Assembly: GCA_015057405.1 (NCBI GenBank)
Contig: SVEK01000012.1
Coordinates: forward strand, 1-64,000
DNA length: 64,000 bases
Direction of reading: 5' to 3'
Origin: Lachnospiraceae bacterium
GTDB lineage: Bacteria; Bacillota; Clostridia; Lachnospirales; Lachnospiraceae
The translations under genes and the position numbers were made by a program. A model generated the notes under the pieces. It ran no database searches. It saw only the letters and a list, made by a program, of their open reading frames with translations, and was not told the origin of the DNA. This document shows, in pieces, positions 53,618 through 63,922 of this stretch (the first letter of the stretch is position 1; every line of letters begins with the position of its first letter).

Positions 53618-54259
53618 TTAACTTAATATATTCACGATAGAAGCAAATACATCCATCATATCTACTGTACCGTCTACAGTCTTAAGAATCTCTTTCTCTG
53701 TATAATAGTCTATGAGAGGCTGTGTCTGCTCATGATATACATCAAGACGTTTCTTTACTGTCTCCGGTTTATCATCATCACGAAGGATTAGTTCTCCTCC
53801 ACACGCATCACATATTCCTTCAACTTTAGTCGGGATATGAACAATATGATATGTTCCGCCACAAGCTACACAAGCTCTTCTTCCGGACATTCTGTTAATA
53901 ATATTTTCATCGGGAACGTCAACATCAATTGCATAGTCAACTTTATCACCAAGTTTTGCAAGAGCTGCATCAAGTGCCTCTGCCTGTGGAATTGTTCTTG
54001 GGAATCCGTCCAAAACATAACCGTTCTTCGCATCGTCTTTCGCTACTCTGTCCACAACAAGGTCAACTACGAGTTCATCAGGAACAAGTTCACCCTTATC
54101 CATATATGTCTTAGCTTTCTTACCAAGTTCTGTGCCTTCTTTAATATTGGCTCTGAATATATCACCTGTTGAAATATGCGGAATATTGTATTTTTCAGCA
54201 ATAAGTTTTGCCTGAGTTCCTTTTCCGGCACCAGGTGCACCAAGCATTATTATCTTCAT
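53618..54259 (-). CDS. adk: Adenylate kinase (zinc LID form)
   Basis: Adk (213 residues) interconverts ATP, ADP and AMP. The P-loop [10 protein letters not shown] is at residues 7-16, [13 protein letters not shown] follows, and the LID domain carries CVACGGTYH and CDACGG, a four-cysteine zinc site common in Gram-positive bacteria. AAAGGACG precedes the start. It lies between secY and map. Confidence 0.98.
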   Translation of the reverse strand: MKIIMLGAPGAGKGTQAKLIAEKYNIPHISTGDIFRANIKEGTELGKKAKTYMDKGELVPDELVVDLVVDRVAKDDAKNGYVLDGFPRTIPQAEALDAALAKLGDKVDYAIDVDVPDENIINRMSGRRACVACGGTYHIVHIPTKVEGICDACGGELILRDDDKPETVKKRLDVYHEQTQPLIDYYTEKEILKTVDGTVDMMDVFASIVNILS

Positions 54260-54324
54260 AATTAATACGTCCTTTCATATAATTAATGGAACACCACCTG
54301 ATTAGAGATGATGTTCCACCGTTA

Positions 54325-55668
54325 TTAATTATCACTCAAAAAACCTTTGTAATTACGAACTAACATCTGTGATTCAATCTGCTTGATTGTCTCCAAAACA
54401 ACGCCCACTACGATAATGAGTGACGTTCCACCAAATCCTACGTTCGCACCAAATGCTCCCGAGCAGAATATTGGAACAACTGCTATAATCATAAGTCCAA
54501 CAGCACCTATGAATATTATTTTGTTCAATACATTGTTAAGATAGTCTACAGTTGGCTTGCCCGGACGAATACCGGTTATAAATCCACCTGACTTCTTAAG
54601 ATTAGCAGCCACTTCAACAGGATTAAATGTAATGTTGGTATAGAAATATGCAAAGAATATTAACAATGCAATATATATCAAAAGACCAAGTGTGTACTTG
54701 AACTCACCGAAGTTTTTGAAATTACACCAATCACCCTGATTACATACCTTTAATACTTTCTGCCAGAATGTTGCACCCTTACCTGATGAAGGTGAGATAC
54801 CGGCAAAACTTGAAATAATAATAGGTAATGAAAGAAGTGAACTTGCAAAGATAACCGGGATAACTCCCGCTGTATTAACCTTAAGAGGTATAAATGAGGA
54901 CTGACCTCCAACCATCTTTCTACCCTGAAGCTTCTTAGCATACTGTACAGGAATTCTTCTTATAGCATCCTGGAGCATAATAATCAGTACGATCATTGCA
55001 AGTACAAGCGCAACAATAACAACTGCTGCTATTAAAGCATTAGTAGTACTTGATGCACCCTGGATAAATGTAACGTAGAGACTACCAAAATCTGCAGGCA
55101 TTCCTGATACTATGTTGAACATAAGGATAATTGATATACCATTACCAATTCCTTTCTCTGTAATCTGTTCACCAAGCCACATTAAGAGTGCTGAACCTGC
55201 TGTCAATGACAGAACAACTACAGTCAAGCTCTTAACACCAAGTCCGTCCTGAAGTAATCCCTGATTACCAAATCCAACTGCAAATGCAGCACTTTCAATT
55301 ATTGAAAGAATAATTGTTCCGTAACGTGTCCACTCAGCAATTTTCTTTCTTCCGTCTTCTCCATCTTTCTGCATCTCTTCAAGCTTTGGAATAGCTATTG
55401 TTAAAAGCTGCATGATAATTGAAGAAGTAATGTATGGTGTGATACTAAGTGCAAACACTGACATTTTTGTGAACGAACCACCTGTCATTGCATTAAAGAA
55501 ATTCATTGCACTTGTCTGATCACTAAACCACTTAAGAACGTATTCTCTGTTAACGCCCGGAATAGGAAGCTGACTTCCTATTCTTACGAGCACAAGAATG
55601 ATAAACGTATATAACAAACGTTTTCTTATATCTTTTACTTTAAATGCATTGCGGATTGTCTCTAACAA
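54325..55668 (-). CDS. secY: Protein translocase subunit SecY
   Basis: SecY (447 residues) is the channel of the Sec export pathway, with ten membrane helices. The start RKRLLYTFIILVLVRIGSQLPIPGVN, the plug region, and the cytoplasmic loops with RRIPVQYAKK and GIRPGKPTVDYL are typical. The start is TTG at 55668, preceded by AGAGGTGA and one base after the rplO stop, so translation is likely coupled. It exports the secreted proteins encoded elsewhere in the window. Confidence 0.96.
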   Translation of the reverse strand: MLETIRNAFKVKDIRKRLLYTFIILVLVRIGSQLPIPGVNREYVLKWFSDQTSAMNFFNAMTGGSFTKMSVFALSITPYITSSIIMQLLTIAIPKLEEMQKDGEDGRKKIAEWTRYGTIILSIIESAAFAVGFGNQGLLQDGLGVKSLTVVVLSLTAGSALLMWLGEQITEKGIGNGISIILMFNIVSGMPADFGSLYVTFIQGASSTTNALIAAVVIVALVLAMIVLIIMLQDAIRRIPVQYAKKLQGRKMVGGQSSFIPLKVNTAGVIPVIFASSLLSLPIIISSFAGISPSSGKGATFWQKVLKVCNQGDWCNFKNFGEFKYTLGLLIYIALLIFFAYFYTNITFNPVEVAANLKKSGGFITGIRPGKPTVDYLNNVLNKIIFIGAVGLMIIAVVPIFCSGAFGANVGFGGTSLIIVVGVVLETIKQIESQMLVRNYKGFLSDN

Positions 55669-55669
55669 C

Positions 55670-56110
55670 TTAGATCACCTCTGCTTTTCCACCAAGAGCC
55701 TGAATCTTTTCTACTGCTGATGCACTGAATGCGTCAACTTTAACTTCAAGCTTCTTAGTTAATTCTCCATTTCCAAGTATCTTAACTCCATCTTTAGGAT
55801 TACGTACGATACCTGTTTCAATCAATGTATCAACTGTAACAACGTCACCGTCGTTAAAGATGTTAAGTCTGTCTACATTAATACCAACGATTGTCTTAGA
55901 GTTTATGCACTTAAATCCTCTCTTTGGTAAACGCATGTATAATGGAAGCTGTCCACCTTCAAATCCCGGTCTTGGTGCACCAGAACGTGCCTTCTGACCT
56001 TTATGACCATAACCTGCAGTCTTTCCATTACCTGAGCCATGTCCACGACCTTTTCTGAATCTTTCACCCTGCTTAGCACCAGCAGCCGGCTTTAATTCTG
56101 ATAAATTCAT
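55670..56110 (-). CDS. rplO: 50S ribosomal protein uL15
   Basis: uL15 (146 residues) is a 23S-binding assembly protein with a glycine- and arginine-rich N terminus ([30 protein letters not shown]) and a globular C-terminal half. GGAGGTG precedes the start. It lies 28 bases after rpmD. Confidence 0.98.
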   Translation of the reverse strand: MNLSELKPAAGAKQGERFRKGRGHGSGNGKTAGYGHKGQKARSGAPRPGFEGGQLPLYMRLPKRGFKCINSKTIVGINVDRLNIFNDGDVVTVDTLIETGIVRNPKDGVKILGNGELTKKLEVKVDAFSASAVEKIQALGGKAEVI

Positions 56111-56138
56111 TGTCGCACCTCCTTACTGTTATAGTGTA

Positions 56139-56321
56139 TTAGATTTCTTCTACTTTCACTAAATGCTTAACATGCCATAGCATTCCTCTGACTGACTCAT
56201 TATCAGGAAGCTCAACAGTTTTGTTAAGCTTACGAAGACCAAGAGCCTCCACAGTTTTTCTATGCTTAGGTATAGCACCGATTGTTGATTTAACCAATGT
56301 TACTTTTAACTTTCCTGCCAA
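56139..56321 (-). CDS. rpmD: 50S ribosomal protein uL30
   Basis: uL30 (60 residues) is complete: [20 protein letters not shown] to [14 protein letters not shown]. The start is TTG at 56321, eight bases after GGAGG; the open frame continues five codons upstream but only through the ribosome-binding site. It follows rpsE by 31 bases. Confidence 0.95.
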   Translation of the reverse strand: MAGKLKVTLVKSTIGAIPKHRKTVEALGLRKLNKTVELPDNESVRGMLWHVKHLVKVEEI

Positions 56322-56352
56322 TGATAACACCTCCAAATTGTATTGTCATCTA

Positions 56353-56862
56353 CTAGTTCAATACCTGTTCTACGCTAATGCCACGAAGCTTTGCAACTTC
56401 TTCCGGTGTCTTAAGCTTGCTAAGACCTTCAATTGTTGCAAATACAACGTTCTGCTTATTGTTAGAACCTAATGATTTTGTACGAATATTTTTGAAACCA
56501 GCAAGCTCCAATACGGCACGGGCAGGTCCACCTGCAATAATACCAGTACCTTCTGGGGATCTCTTCATCAGTACTGAAGCACTTCCATAGTTTCCTGTAT
56601 AATCATGTGGTACACTTCCTACTTCATTGATATTAACACTAATCATCTTCTTGATAGCATCCTCTTTACCTTTACGGATTGCTTCAGGAATCTCAGTAGC
56701 TTTTCCAAGTCCGGCACCTACATGACCGTTCTTATCACCAACAACAACGAGTGCTGTAAAACGCATGTTACGTCCACCCTTAACAACCTTGGTTACTCGT
56801 TTGATGACAACAACGTGATCTTCTAATTCCATATCTTTCGTATCAATTATTGTACGCTTCAT
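56353..56862 (-). CDS. rpsE: 30S ribosomal protein uS5
   Basis: uS5 (169 residues) affects decoding accuracy and helps hold mRNA at the entry channel. The N-terminal RNA-binding domain ([26 protein letters not shown]) and C-terminal domain ([16 protein letters not shown]) are intact. GAGGAGG precedes the start. Spectinomycin-site loop residues KVVKGGR appear unchanged. Confidence 0.98.
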   Translation of the reverse strand: MKRTIIDTKDMELEDHVVVIKRVTKVVKGGRNMRFTALVVVGDKNGHVGAGLGKATEIPEAIRKGKEDAIKKMISVNINEVGSVPHDYTGNYGSASVLMKRSPEGTGIIAGGPARAVLELAGFKNIRTKSLGSNNKQNVVFATIEGLSKLKTPEEVAKLRGISVEQVLN

Positions 56863-56878
56863 GAATTCTCCTCCTCGC

Positions 56879-57247
56879 TTAGAAATTCAGTCCGGCTTCT
56901 CTAGCTGCTTCTGCTAAAGCCTGAACCTTACCCTGATAGATAAATCCTCCTCTATCAAAGACAACGTTTGTGATTCCTTTATCTAATGCTTTCTTAGCAA
57001 TAACTTCACCTAATTTAGCTGCTGCTTCTACATTATTGGTCTTTTCAAGCTGAGCCTTAACATCCTTCTCAAGAGTAGAGGCTGCAACTAAAGTATTACC
57101 GACTGAATCATCAATAATCTGAGCATACATATGATTATTGCTTCTGAAAACTGCCAAACGTGGTCTATCTGCTGTTCCTGCGAAACGGTTGCGAAGTCTC
57201 TGATGTTTCTTTACACGTACTTCAGCTCTTGATTTCTTACTTACCAT
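56879..57247 (-). CDS. rplR: 50S ribosomal protein uL18
   Basis: uL18 (122 residues) binds 5S rRNA. The basic N terminus ([19 protein letters not shown]) and the C-terminal [28 protein letters not shown] are standard. AAAGGAG lies upstream. It is between rplF and rpsE, its usual place. Confidence 0.98.
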   Translation of the reverse strand: MVSKKSRAEVRVKKHQRLRNRFAGTADRPRLAVFRSNNHMYAQIIDDSVGNTLVAASTLEKDVKAQLEKTNNVEAAAKLGEVIAKKALDKGITNVVFDRGGFIYQGKVQALAEAAREAGLNF

Positions 57248-57265
57248 CGTTTTTCACTCCTTTAA

Positions 57266-57832
57266 TTATTTTTTACCGGTCTTACCAACCTTACGTATTA
57301 TAACTTCGTCGGCATACTTAATACCCTTGCCCTTATATGGCTCTGGTGCTCTCTTCTCACGAATCTCAGCAGCATACTGGCCAACCATTTCCTTATTGAT
57401 ACCCTTAACAATAATCTTGTTCTGGTCTTCAACAACAACCTCAATTCCTTCCGGATCTTCCATCTCAACCGGATGTGAATATCCAAGGTTAAGAACAAGT
57501 TTCTTGCCCTGCTTTGCAGCTCTGTAACCAACACCGTTGATTTCAAGCACTTTCTGGTATCCTTCTGTTACACCAATAACCATGTTACTGATGAGTGTTC
57601 TTGTAAGTCCGTGTAATGACTTAAGCTTTCTGTTCGCATTACTTGGATTCTTAACTACAATTTTATCGTCTTCCTGAGTGATAATCATATCAGCCGGAAG
57701 TACTCTGTTAAGAGTTCCCTTAGGTCCCTTAACCGTCACATTATTATTTTCTGCAATATCTACAGTAACGCCTGCAGGTATCGCGATAGGCATTCTTCCG
57801 ATACGTGATTCCGCTTCTTTCTTGCGTGACAT
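57266..57832 (-). CDS. rplF: 50S ribosomal protein uL6
   Basis: uL6 (188 residues) sits near the sarcin-ricin loop. Two alpha/beta repeats are complete, ending in [25 protein letters not shown]. The N terminus has a small KKEAE insertion before the common [19 protein letters not shown] precedes the start. Confidence 0.98.
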   Translation of the reverse strand: MSRKKEAESRIGRMPIAIPAGVTVDIAENNNVTVKGPKGTLNRVLPADMIITQEDDKIVVKNPSNANRKLKSLHGLTRTLISNMVIGVTEGYQKVLEINGVGYRAAKQGKKLVLNLGYSHPVEMEDPEGIEVVVEDQNKIIVKGINKEMVGQYAAEIREKRAPEPYKGKGIKYADEVIIRKVGKTGKK

Positions 57833-57872
57833 TTCGCCTTACCTCCAATTCTAAATATATCTTGATAGCATC

Positions 57873-58274
57873 TTACCATACAAATGCTAATACCTCGCCA
57901 CCAACATTTTCTTTACGAGCCTGTTTGTCTGTCATAACACCTTTGTTAGTTGAGATAATAGCAATACCAAATCCACCGAGAACGCTAGGAAGCTCTTCCT
58001 TACCGGCATATATTCTAAGACCCGGCTTAGAAATTCTCTTAAGACCTGAGATAACCTTCTCGTTCTTGTCTGCACCGTACTTAAGTGTAATGTGAATTGT
58101 ATTAATCTTATCTACTACTTCTACTTCATAACTCTTGATATAACCTTCTTTAAGAAGAATCTCAGCGATAGCTAATTTCATCTTTGAAGCAGGTACATCT
58201 ACTGTATCATGCTTTGCAGTATTGGCATTACGAATTCTTGTAAGCATATCTGCAATTGGATCACTCATTGTCAT
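57873..58274 (-). CDS. rpsH: 30S ribosomal protein uS8
   Basis: uS8 (133 residues) is a key 16S-binding assembly protein. [20 protein letters not shown] and the C-terminal [26 protein letters not shown] are typical. AAGGAGG lies eight bases before the ATG chosen; a second ATG two codons on is possible. Confidence 0.98.
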   Translation of the reverse strand: MTMSDPIADMLTRIRNANTAKHDTVDVPASKMKLAIAEILLKEGYIKSYEVEVVDKINTIHITLKYGADKNEKVISGLKRISKPGLRIYAGKEELPSVLGGFGIAIISTNKGVMTDKQARKENVGGEVLAFVW

Positions 58275-58300
58275 TTCTTTTGCCTCCTTCCGACTTATTC

Positions 58301-58486
58301 TTACCAGCTTGCCTTCTTAACTCCTGGAATCTGTCCTTTATATGCTAACTCACGGAAACAGATTCTGCAGATTCCGTACTTTCTAAGATAAGCATGTGGA
58401 CGACCACAAATTCTGCAACGGCTGTATTCTCTTGTAGAGAACTTTGCTTTACGCTGCTGCTTAATTTTCATAGACGTTTTAGCCAT
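58301..58486 (-). CDS. rpsN: 30S ribosomal protein uS14 (zinc type)
   Basis: uS14 (61 residues) is the short zinc-binding form, with [25 protein letters not shown] supplying the four cysteines. GGAGG precedes the start. It lies between rplE and rpsH. No zinc-independent paralogue is in the window. Confidence 0.98.
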   Translation of the reverse strand: MAKTSMKIKQQRKAKFSTREYSRCRICGRPHAYLRKYGICRICFRELAYKGQIPGVKKASW

Positions 58487-58501
58487 GAATTTCCCTCCTA
58501 A

Positions 58502-59041
58502 CTATTTTTTGAACGGCATACCGAACTCAGTAAGGAGTTCACGTGCCTCTTCGTCTGTCTGAGCTGTAGTTACAAATATAATATCCATACCTCTTACTTT
58601 ATCAATCTTATCATATTCGATTTCAGGGAAGATAAGCTGCTCCTTGATACCAAGTGCATAATTTCCTCTTCCATCAAATGCGTTAGGATTAACTCCACGG
58701 AAGTCACGAACTCGTGGAAGTGCAAGATTAATAAGTCTATCTGCAAAATCATACATTTTTTCACCACGAAGTGTTACTTTACATCCGATAGGCATTCCTT
58801 CTCTTAACTTGAAGTTAGCAACAGAATTCTTAGCCTTAGTTGTTACAGGCTTCTGACCTGAAATAATTTCAAGGTCACTCATTGCCGAGTCAAGAACCTT
58901 TGAGTTGTCCTTAGCCTCTCCAACTCCCATGTTAATAACGATTTTATCTAATTTCGGAACCTGCATTGCATTCTTGTATCCGAACTTCTTAATCATTGAA
59001 GCAACAATTTCATTCAAATAGGTTTCTTTCAATCGTGACAC
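58502..59041 (-). CDS. rplE: 50S ribosomal protein uL5
   Basis: uL5 (179 residues) holds 5S rRNA and touches the P-site tRNA T-loop. [21 protein letters not shown] and [24 protein letters not shown] are family hallmarks. GAGAGGAGG precedes the start. It follows rplX by 23 bases. Confidence 0.98.
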   Translation of the reverse strand: MSRLKETYLNEIVASMIKKFGYKNAMQVPKLDKIVINMGVGEAKDNSKVLDSAMSDLEIISGQKPVTTKAKNSVANFKLREGMPIGCKVTLRGEKMYDFADRLINLALPRVRDFRGVNPNAFDGRGNYALGIKEQLIFPEIEYDKIDKVRGMDIIFVTTAQTDEEARELLTEFGMPFKK

Positions 59042-59064
59042 TTTTTTGTACCTCCTCTCACTAA

Positions 59065-59370
59065 TTAATCAATTACCTCGCCAGTTGCTTTAGCGTAACG
59101 AACTTTCTTACCGTCTTCAAACTTAAAACCGATACGGCTTGGCTTACCTTTGCTTACGTACATTACGTTAGATACGTCAAAGGCAGCTTCCTGATGAATA
59201 ATTCCGCCCTGAGGATTTGCCTGACTTGGCTTTGTATGCTTAGTTACTGTGTTAACACCTTCAACAATAACTTTTCCATCTTTTACAGCGATAACTTTTC
59301 CTTCCTTACCCTTATCCTTACCGGTAATTACTTTAACTGTATCGCCTTTTTTAATCTTATTCATTGCCAT
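59065..59370 (-). CDS. rplX: 50S ribosomal protein uL24
   Basis: uL24 (101 residues) starts 50S assembly. The KOW motif is in [24 protein letters not shown], and [22 protein letters not shown] follows. AGGAGGTG lies ten bases before the ATG; a second ATG two codons later is possible. Confidence 0.97.
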   Translation of the reverse strand: MAMNKIKKGDTVKVITGKDKGKEGKVIAVKDGKVIVEGVNTVTKHTKPSQANPQGGIIHQEAAFDVSNVMYVSKGKPSRIGFKFEDGKKVRYAKATGEVID

Positions 59371-59384
59371 CTTAGGTCCACCTC

Positions 59385-59753
59385 CTATAATACTTCCGGT
59401 GCAAGTGAGATAATCTTCATAAACTGTTTTTCTCTCAATTCTCTAGCAACCGGTCCGAATATACGTGTTCCTCTAGGATTCTTATCATCCTTAATTATTA
59501 CTGCAGCATTCTCATCAAATCTGATGTAAGAACCATCTGGACGCTTTGTACCTTTAACAGTACGAACAACAACTGCTTTAACTACGTCACCTTTTTTAAC
59601 AACGCCGCCTGGTGTTGCATCTTTGACCGTAGCAACAATTATATCGCCAACCTGAGCATATCTCCTTGTGGAGCCACCCAGTACGCGGATACAGAGCAGT
59701 TCTTTTGCACCAGTATTATCTGCTACTTTAAGTCTTGATTCCTGCTGTACCAT
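59385..59753 (-). CDS. rplN: 50S ribosomal protein uL14
   Basis: uL14 (122 residues) contacts bL19 and 16S helix 14 at a subunit bridge. [26 protein letters not shown] and [27 protein letters not shown] are standard. GGAGG precedes the start; it follows rpsQ by 25 bases. Confidence 0.98.
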   Translation of the reverse strand: MVQQESRLKVADNTGAKELLCIRVLGGSTRRYAQVGDIIVATVKDATPGGVVKKGDVVKAVVVRTVKGTKRPDGSYIRFDENAAVIIKDDKNPRGTRIFGPVARELREKQFMKIISLAPEVL

Positions 59754-59778
59754 AATCTAACCTCCATCTTATTGCTAA

Positions 59779-60036
59779 TTACTTAGCCTTCTCAATAATT
59801 TCAACCAGTCTCCATCTCTTATCCTTTGATAAAGGTCTGGTTTCCATAACTCTGACTACATCTCCGATACCACACTGATTCTCTTCGTCATGAGCTTTCA
59901 ATTTATAAGTTCTCTTTACAATCTTGTTGTAAAGTGGATGCTTTACATTATCAACTACTGCAACAACAATAGTTTTGTCCATTTTATTACTTACTACTTT
60001 ACCTGTACGGACTTTTCTAAGACTTCTTTCCTCCAT
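59779..60036 (-). CDS. rpsQ: 30S ribosomal protein uS17
   Basis: uS17 (85 residues) is an OB-fold 16S-binding protein. [21 protein letters not shown] and [31 protein letters not shown] are typical. AAAGGAGG precedes the start. It follows rpmC by 25 bases. Confidence 0.98.
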   Translation of the reverse strand: MEERSLRKVRTGKVVSNKMDKTIVVAVVDNVKHPLYNKIVKRTYKLKAHDEENQCGIGDVVRVMETRPLSKDKRWRLVEIIEKAK

Positions 60037-60061
60037 TGAAGGATCCTCCTTTCTTCACCAA

Positions 60062-60265
60062 TCAGTTAGCAGCCTTCTCTGAGATAATAGTCTGGATTCT
60101 TGCAATCTGCTTTCTTACCTCTTTGATTCTGCTTGTGTTATCCAACTGGTTAGTTGCGTTCTGGAATCTTAAGTTAAATAACTCCTTCTTAGCAGCTACT
60201 AATTCTCCATTCAGTTCTTCAACTGACTTTGCTCTTAAATCACTCATCAACTCTTTAATCTTCAC
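60062..60265 (-). CDS. rpmC: 50S ribosomal protein uL29
   Basis: uL29 (67 residues) lies at the tunnel exit where trigger factor and SRP dock. The two-helix protein is complete, with [21 protein letters not shown]. The start is GTG at 60265, eight bases after AGGAGG; it overlaps the end of rplP by 11 bases. An earlier in-frame GTG lies inside the ribosome-binding site and is unlikely. Confidence 0.93.
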   Translation of the reverse strand: MKIKELMSDLRAKSVEELNGELVAAKKELFNLRFQNATNQLDNTSRIKEVRKQIARIQTIISEKAAN

Positions 60266-60692
60266 TGCCCGCACCTCCTTCTAAGTCTGCACGGGAAACA
60301 ATCTTGCATTTAACCGGCAACTTGTGTGTTGCAAGTCTAAGTGCTTCTCTGGCTGTTTCCTCAGCAACTCCGGATATCTCGAACATTACTCTACCCGGCT
60401 TAACTACAGCTACCCAGTACTCAAGTGAACCTTTACCTTTACCCATTCGGGTTTCAGCTGCTGTAGCTGTAATAGGTTTGTCTGGGAATATCTTAATCCA
60501 TACCTTACCACCACGCTTGATATGACGAGTCATAGCAATACGGGCAGCCTCTATCTGGTTTGACTTGATCCATGCCGGCTCAAGTGCAACGATACCAAAT
60601 TCACCGTAAGAAATCTTATTTCCTCTCGTAGCCTTTCCCTTCATTCTGCCACGGAACTGCTTACGATGCTTTACTCTTTTAGGCATTAACAT
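60255..60692 (-). CDS. rplP: 50S ribosomal protein uL16
   Basis: uL16 (145 residues) shapes the A-site region and is a late assembly protein. It begins [24 protein letters not shown] and holds [32 protein letters not shown] precedes the ATG, which overlaps the rpsC stop codon by one base (TAATG). Confidence 0.98.
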   Translation of the reverse strand: MLMPKRVKHRKQFRGRMKGKATRGNKISYGEFGIVALEPAWIKSNQIEAARIAMTRHIKRGGKVWIKIFPDKPITATAAETRMGKGKGSLEYWVAVVKPGRVMFEISGVAEETAREALRLATHKLPVKCKIVSRADLEGGAGSED

Positions 60693-61354
60693 TATTTATC
60701 TCTCCCTTCCTTTTTTCTACCACCTTTGTTAGGAAGAACTTCGCCATGGTATATCCATGTCTTAACACCAATCTTACCGTAGGTAGTATCTGCTTCAGCA
60801 AAACCATAATCAATATTTGCACGAAGTGTCTGAAGAGGAATTGTTCCTTCGCTATATGTCTCTGTACGAGCCATATCAGCTCCACCAAGACGACCTGAAC
60901 ATGATGCTTTAATTCCCTTTGCGCCTGCTTTAGTAGCTCTTCCCATTGCCTGCTTCATAGCTCTACGGAAAGATATACGCTTCTCAAGCTGAAGTGCAAT
61001 ATTCTCAGCAACAAGCTGTGCGTCGTTGTCAGGCTTCTTAACCTCTTTGATGTCAACTAAAACCTTCTTAGTTGTAAGCTTAGCAATTTCTTTCTTAAGC
61101 TTCTCAATCTCAGCTCCGCCTTTACCAATTACAACACCCGGTTTAGCAGTGTGAATGAATATTTTAATACGGTCTGATGATCTTTCAATCTCAATCTTAG
61201 CAACACCTGAGTTATACAACTTCTTTTTCAAAAACTTTCTGATATTGTAATCTTCAACAAGATTGTCTGCAAAATCTTCCTCTGCATACCATCTTGAGTC
61301 CCAGTCTTTAATGACACCGACTCTTAAGCCGTGAGGATTAACTTTCTGTCCCAT
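60692..61354 (-). CDS. rpsC: 30S ribosomal protein uS3
   Basis: uS3 (220 residues) helps form the mRNA entry tunnel. The KH domain ([21 protein letters not shown]) and the C-terminal domain ([30 protein letters not shown]) are complete. AAGGAG lies upstream. It follows rplV by 11 bases. Confidence 0.98.
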   Translation of the reverse strand: MGQKVNPHGLRVGVIKDWDSRWYAEEDFADNLVEDYNIRKFLKKKLYNSGVAKIEIERSSDRIKIFIHTAKPGVVIGKGGAEIEKLKKEIAKLTTKKVLVDIKEVKKPDNDAQLVAENIALQLEKRISFRRAMKQAMGRATKAGAKGIKASCSGRLGGADMARTETYSEGTIPLQTLRANIDYGFAEADTTYGKIGVKTWIYHGEVLPNKGGRKKEGRDK

Positions 61355-61365
61355 GATAGCCCTCC

Positions 61366-61755
61366 TTATCTTTCATTCAGCACGATTGTGATATGACTCA
61401 TTCTCTTCTCAATACGATAAGCCGTTCCTCGTGCTCTTGGTCTGATTCTCTTCATTGTCGGACCTTTATTAGCATAACACTCTTCAATATAAAGGTTTTC
61501 CGGATTCATTCCATTGTTATTCTCAGCATTAGCTATGGCTGACTTTAATAACTTCTCAATAACGCCTGATGCATATCTTGGGTTGTAAGCCAATATACCA
61601 AGTGCTGTTTCAACATCCTTTCCTCTAATGGCATCCAAGACGAAACATGCCTTCTGCACTGAAATTCTTGCATATGAAAGTTTTGCAGATGGTCTTGTGT
61701 CTCTACTTGCTTCATTTCTCTCTCTCTTTATCTGAGATCTATGTCCCTTTGCCAT
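61366..61755 (-). CDS. rplV: 50S ribosomal protein uL22
   Basis: uL22 (129 residues) reaches into the exit tunnel near the macrolide site. [21 protein letters not shown] and the tunnel loop with [18 protein letters not shown] are intact. The N terminus is longer than in many species ([23 protein letters not shown]). AAAGGAGG precedes the start. Confidence 0.98.
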   Translation of the reverse strand: MAKGHRSQIKRERNEASRDTRPSAKLSYARISVQKACFVLDAIRGKDVETALGILAYNPRYASGVIEKLLKSAIANAENNNGMNPENLYIEECYANKGPTMKRIRPRARGTAYRIEKRMSHITIVLNER

Positions 61756-61786
61756 GGATGTAGCCTCCTTTCAATCTAATTAAGAT

Positions 61787-62065
61787 TTATCTTCTACCCT
61801 TTTTCTCGTCTTTTCCATGTCCTCTGTAAGTTCTTGTCATAACGAACTCACCAAGCTTGTGACCTACCATATCTTCAGTAATATATACAGGTACATGCTT
61901 TCTTCCGTCATGAACTGCAATTGTATGTCCAACCATCTGTGGGAAAATTGTAGAACGACGTGACCATGTCTTAATAACCTGCTTATCATTTGCTGCATTC
62001 ATTGCTTCAACCTTCTTAAGCAGATGCTCGTCTGCGAATGGTCCCTTCTTTAATGAACGTGCCAT
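61787..62065 (-). CDS. rpsS: 30S ribosomal protein uS19
   Basis: uS19 (92 residues) sits in the 30S head with uS13. It begins [21 protein letters not shown] and contains [34 protein letters not shown] precedes the start. It follows rplB by 14 bases. Confidence 0.98.
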   Translation of the reverse strand: MARSLKKGPFADEHLLKKVEAMNAANDKQVIKTWSRRSTIFPQMVGHTIAVHDGRKHVPVYITEDMVGHKLGEFVMTRTYRGHGKDEKKGRR

Positions 62066-62079
62066 TGTGTACCCTCCTT

Positions 62080-62925
62080 CTACTTAGATAACGCTTTACC
62101 GTCTCTTCTTCTAACAATATATTTATTAGACTGCTTATGCTTCTTTCTTGTCTTAAGACCAAGTGCTGGTTTACCCCAAGGAGTAACAGGGCCCGGACGA
62201 CCGATACCTGCCTTACCTTCACCACCACCGTGTGGATGATCGTTAGGGTTCATGACAGAACCACGAACAGTTGGGCGAATACCCATGTTACGTTTACGTC
62301 CTGCTTTACCAATGTTGATAAGCTCGTGATCCGCATTACCAACCTGACCGATTGTAGCACGGCAAATAATTGGAACCATTCTCATTTCTCCTGAAGGAAG
62401 TCTGAGTGTTGCATATTTGCCTTCTTTAGCCATAAGCTGTGCACTGTTACCAGCTGCACGAACAAGCTGTCCACCCTTACCAGGGTAAAGCTCTATATTA
62501 TGAATCTGTGTACCAACAGGGATGTTCTGAAGTGGAAGACAATTTCCTACACGGATTTCTGCCTCCGGTCCATTCATTACCTGCTGACCAACCTTAAGTC
62601 CGATAGGTGCAAGGATATATGCCTTTTCACCATCAGCATAGTTGATAAGTGCAATATTAGCTGTACGGTTTGGATCGTACTCAATACTCTTAACTGTTGC
62701 AGGAATTCCATCCTTTTTTCTCTTGAAATCAATTATTCTATACTTTCTTCTTGAACCGCCACCGCGATGTCTTACAGTGATTTTACCCTGGTTATTACGA
62801 CCGGAATTTTTCTGCAAAGACACAACCAATGACTTCTCAGGCTTATCTGTTGTAATCTCTGAAAAATCAGAGCTTGTCATATGCCTTCTAGAAGGTGTAT
62901 ATGGGTTAAACTTTTTAATTCCCAT
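62080..62925 (-). CDS. rplB: 50S ribosomal protein uL2
   Basis: uL2 (281 residues) is a large 23S-binding protein near the peptidyl transferase centre. [22 protein letters not shown] and the conserved [28 protein letters not shown], with the functionally important histidine, are present. AAAGGAG precedes the start. Confidence 0.98.
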   Translation of the reverse strand: MGIKKFNPYTPSRRHMTSSDFSEITTDKPEKSLVVSLQKNSGRNNQGKITVRHRGGGSRRKYRIIDFKRKKDGIPATVKSIEYDPNRTANIALINYADGEKAYILAPIGLKVGQQVMNGPEAEIRVGNCLPLQNIPVGTQIHNIELYPGKGGQLVRAAGNSAQLMAKEGKYATLRLPSGEMRMVPIICRATIGQVGNADHELINIGKAGRKRNMGIRPTVRGSVMNPNDHPHGGGEGKAGIGRPGPVTPWGKPALGLKTRKKHKQSNKYIVRRRDGKALSK

Positions 62926-62953
62926 TGTTATTGCTCCTTTCCTGGTCTATCTA

Positions 62954-63253
62954 TTATAGTCCTTCAAAAATCTCGATATCTGCACTGTCTGATGTTAATG
63001 TAACAATCGCTTTCTTAGTCTTGGCAGTTTTACCAACCACCATTCCACGTCTGCGGTTCTTACCATCAAGGTTCATTGTGTTAACTTTAGCAACCTTAGC
63101 TCCTGCAAACATCTTCTCAACTGCATCCTTTATCTGTGTCTTTGTAGCATCCGGATGAACTGAAAATGTGTATTTCTTCTCTTCCATAGCTGTCATAGAC
63201 TTTTCTGTGATAACCGGAGCAAGGATTACATCATAATACTTAAGATCTGCCAT
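62954..63253 (-). CDS. rplW: 50S ribosomal protein uL23
   Basis: uL23 (99 residues) forms the docking site for trigger factor and SRP at the tunnel exit. YYDVILAPVITEKSMTAMEEKKYTF and the R-rich tip NRRRGMVVGKTAKTKKAIV are standard. Its ATG overlaps the stop of rplD by one base (TAATG), so the two are coupled. Confidence 0.98.
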   Translation of the reverse strand: MADLKYYDVILAPVITEKSMTAMEEKKYTFSVHPDATKTQIKDAVEKMFAGAKVAKVNTMNLDGKNRRRGMVVGKTAKTKKAIVTLTSDSADIEIFEGL

Positions 63254-63897
63254 TACGCGTACACCTCCTCGATGTTCTTAACAGCATTCTTTACGATAAC
63301 TACCTTATCATACTTAAGAATGTCATATACACTGATTGTTGCTGATACTGTAGCTTCATCAACACTAATAAATGATGTCTTAACACCCTCGATGTTAGCA
63401 GCTGACTTGATGAACTTCTCATCAGCATTGTCAAGAATGATTAATGCTTTCTTAGCATCAAGTGCCTCAAGCATTGAAACAACAGTCTTAGTCTTGTACT
63501 CTTCTACTGCAATATTATCAACAACTACAAACTTGTTATCACTTACCTTAGCGCTGAGAACTGATCTCATTGCTGCAGCTTTTTCTTTCTTATTCATCTT
63601 GAAAGAATAACTTCTTGGTACCGGAGCAAATACAACTCCACCACCTGTCCATTGTGGAGATCTTGTTGAACCCTGTCTTGCATGACCAGTTCCTTTCTGT
63701 CTCCATGGCTTTCTTCCGCCACCGCTAACCTCTGAACGAGTCTTAGCTTTCTGCGTACCCTGACGCTTATTTGCAAGCTGTAATGTAACAGCCATATGAA
63801 CTAAATGCTCATTAATAGGAGCGGCAAATACGTTATCGTTAAGTTCCATTGTCTCAACTTCTTTGCCTTCCATATTGTAAACAGATACGTTTGCCAT
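63253..63897 (-). CDS. rplD: 50S ribosomal protein uL4
   Basis: uL4 (214 residues) has a loop that lines the exit tunnel (about 45-95; RQGTQKAKTRSEVSGGGRKPWRQKGTGHARQGSTRSPQW) and a globular domain. It begins with a small variant N terminus, ANVSVYNMEGKEVETMEL. GGAGGAA precedes the start. It lies 25 bases after rplC. In some bacteria it represses the S10 operon; that leader would be outside the window. Confidence 0.98.
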   Translation of the reverse strand: MANVSVYNMEGKEVETMELNDNVFAAPINEHLVHMAVTLQLANKRQGTQKAKTRSEVSGGGRKPWRQKGTGHARQGSTRSPQWTGGGVVFAPVPRSYSFKMNKKEKAAAMRSVLSAKVSDNKFVVVDNIAVEEYKTKTVVSMLEALDAKKALIILDNADEKFIKSAANIEGVKTSFISVDEATVSATISVYDILKYDKVVIVKNAVKNIEEVYA

Positions 63898-63922
63898 CTG
63901 TGTTTTCCTCCTTCCTGAAAGT

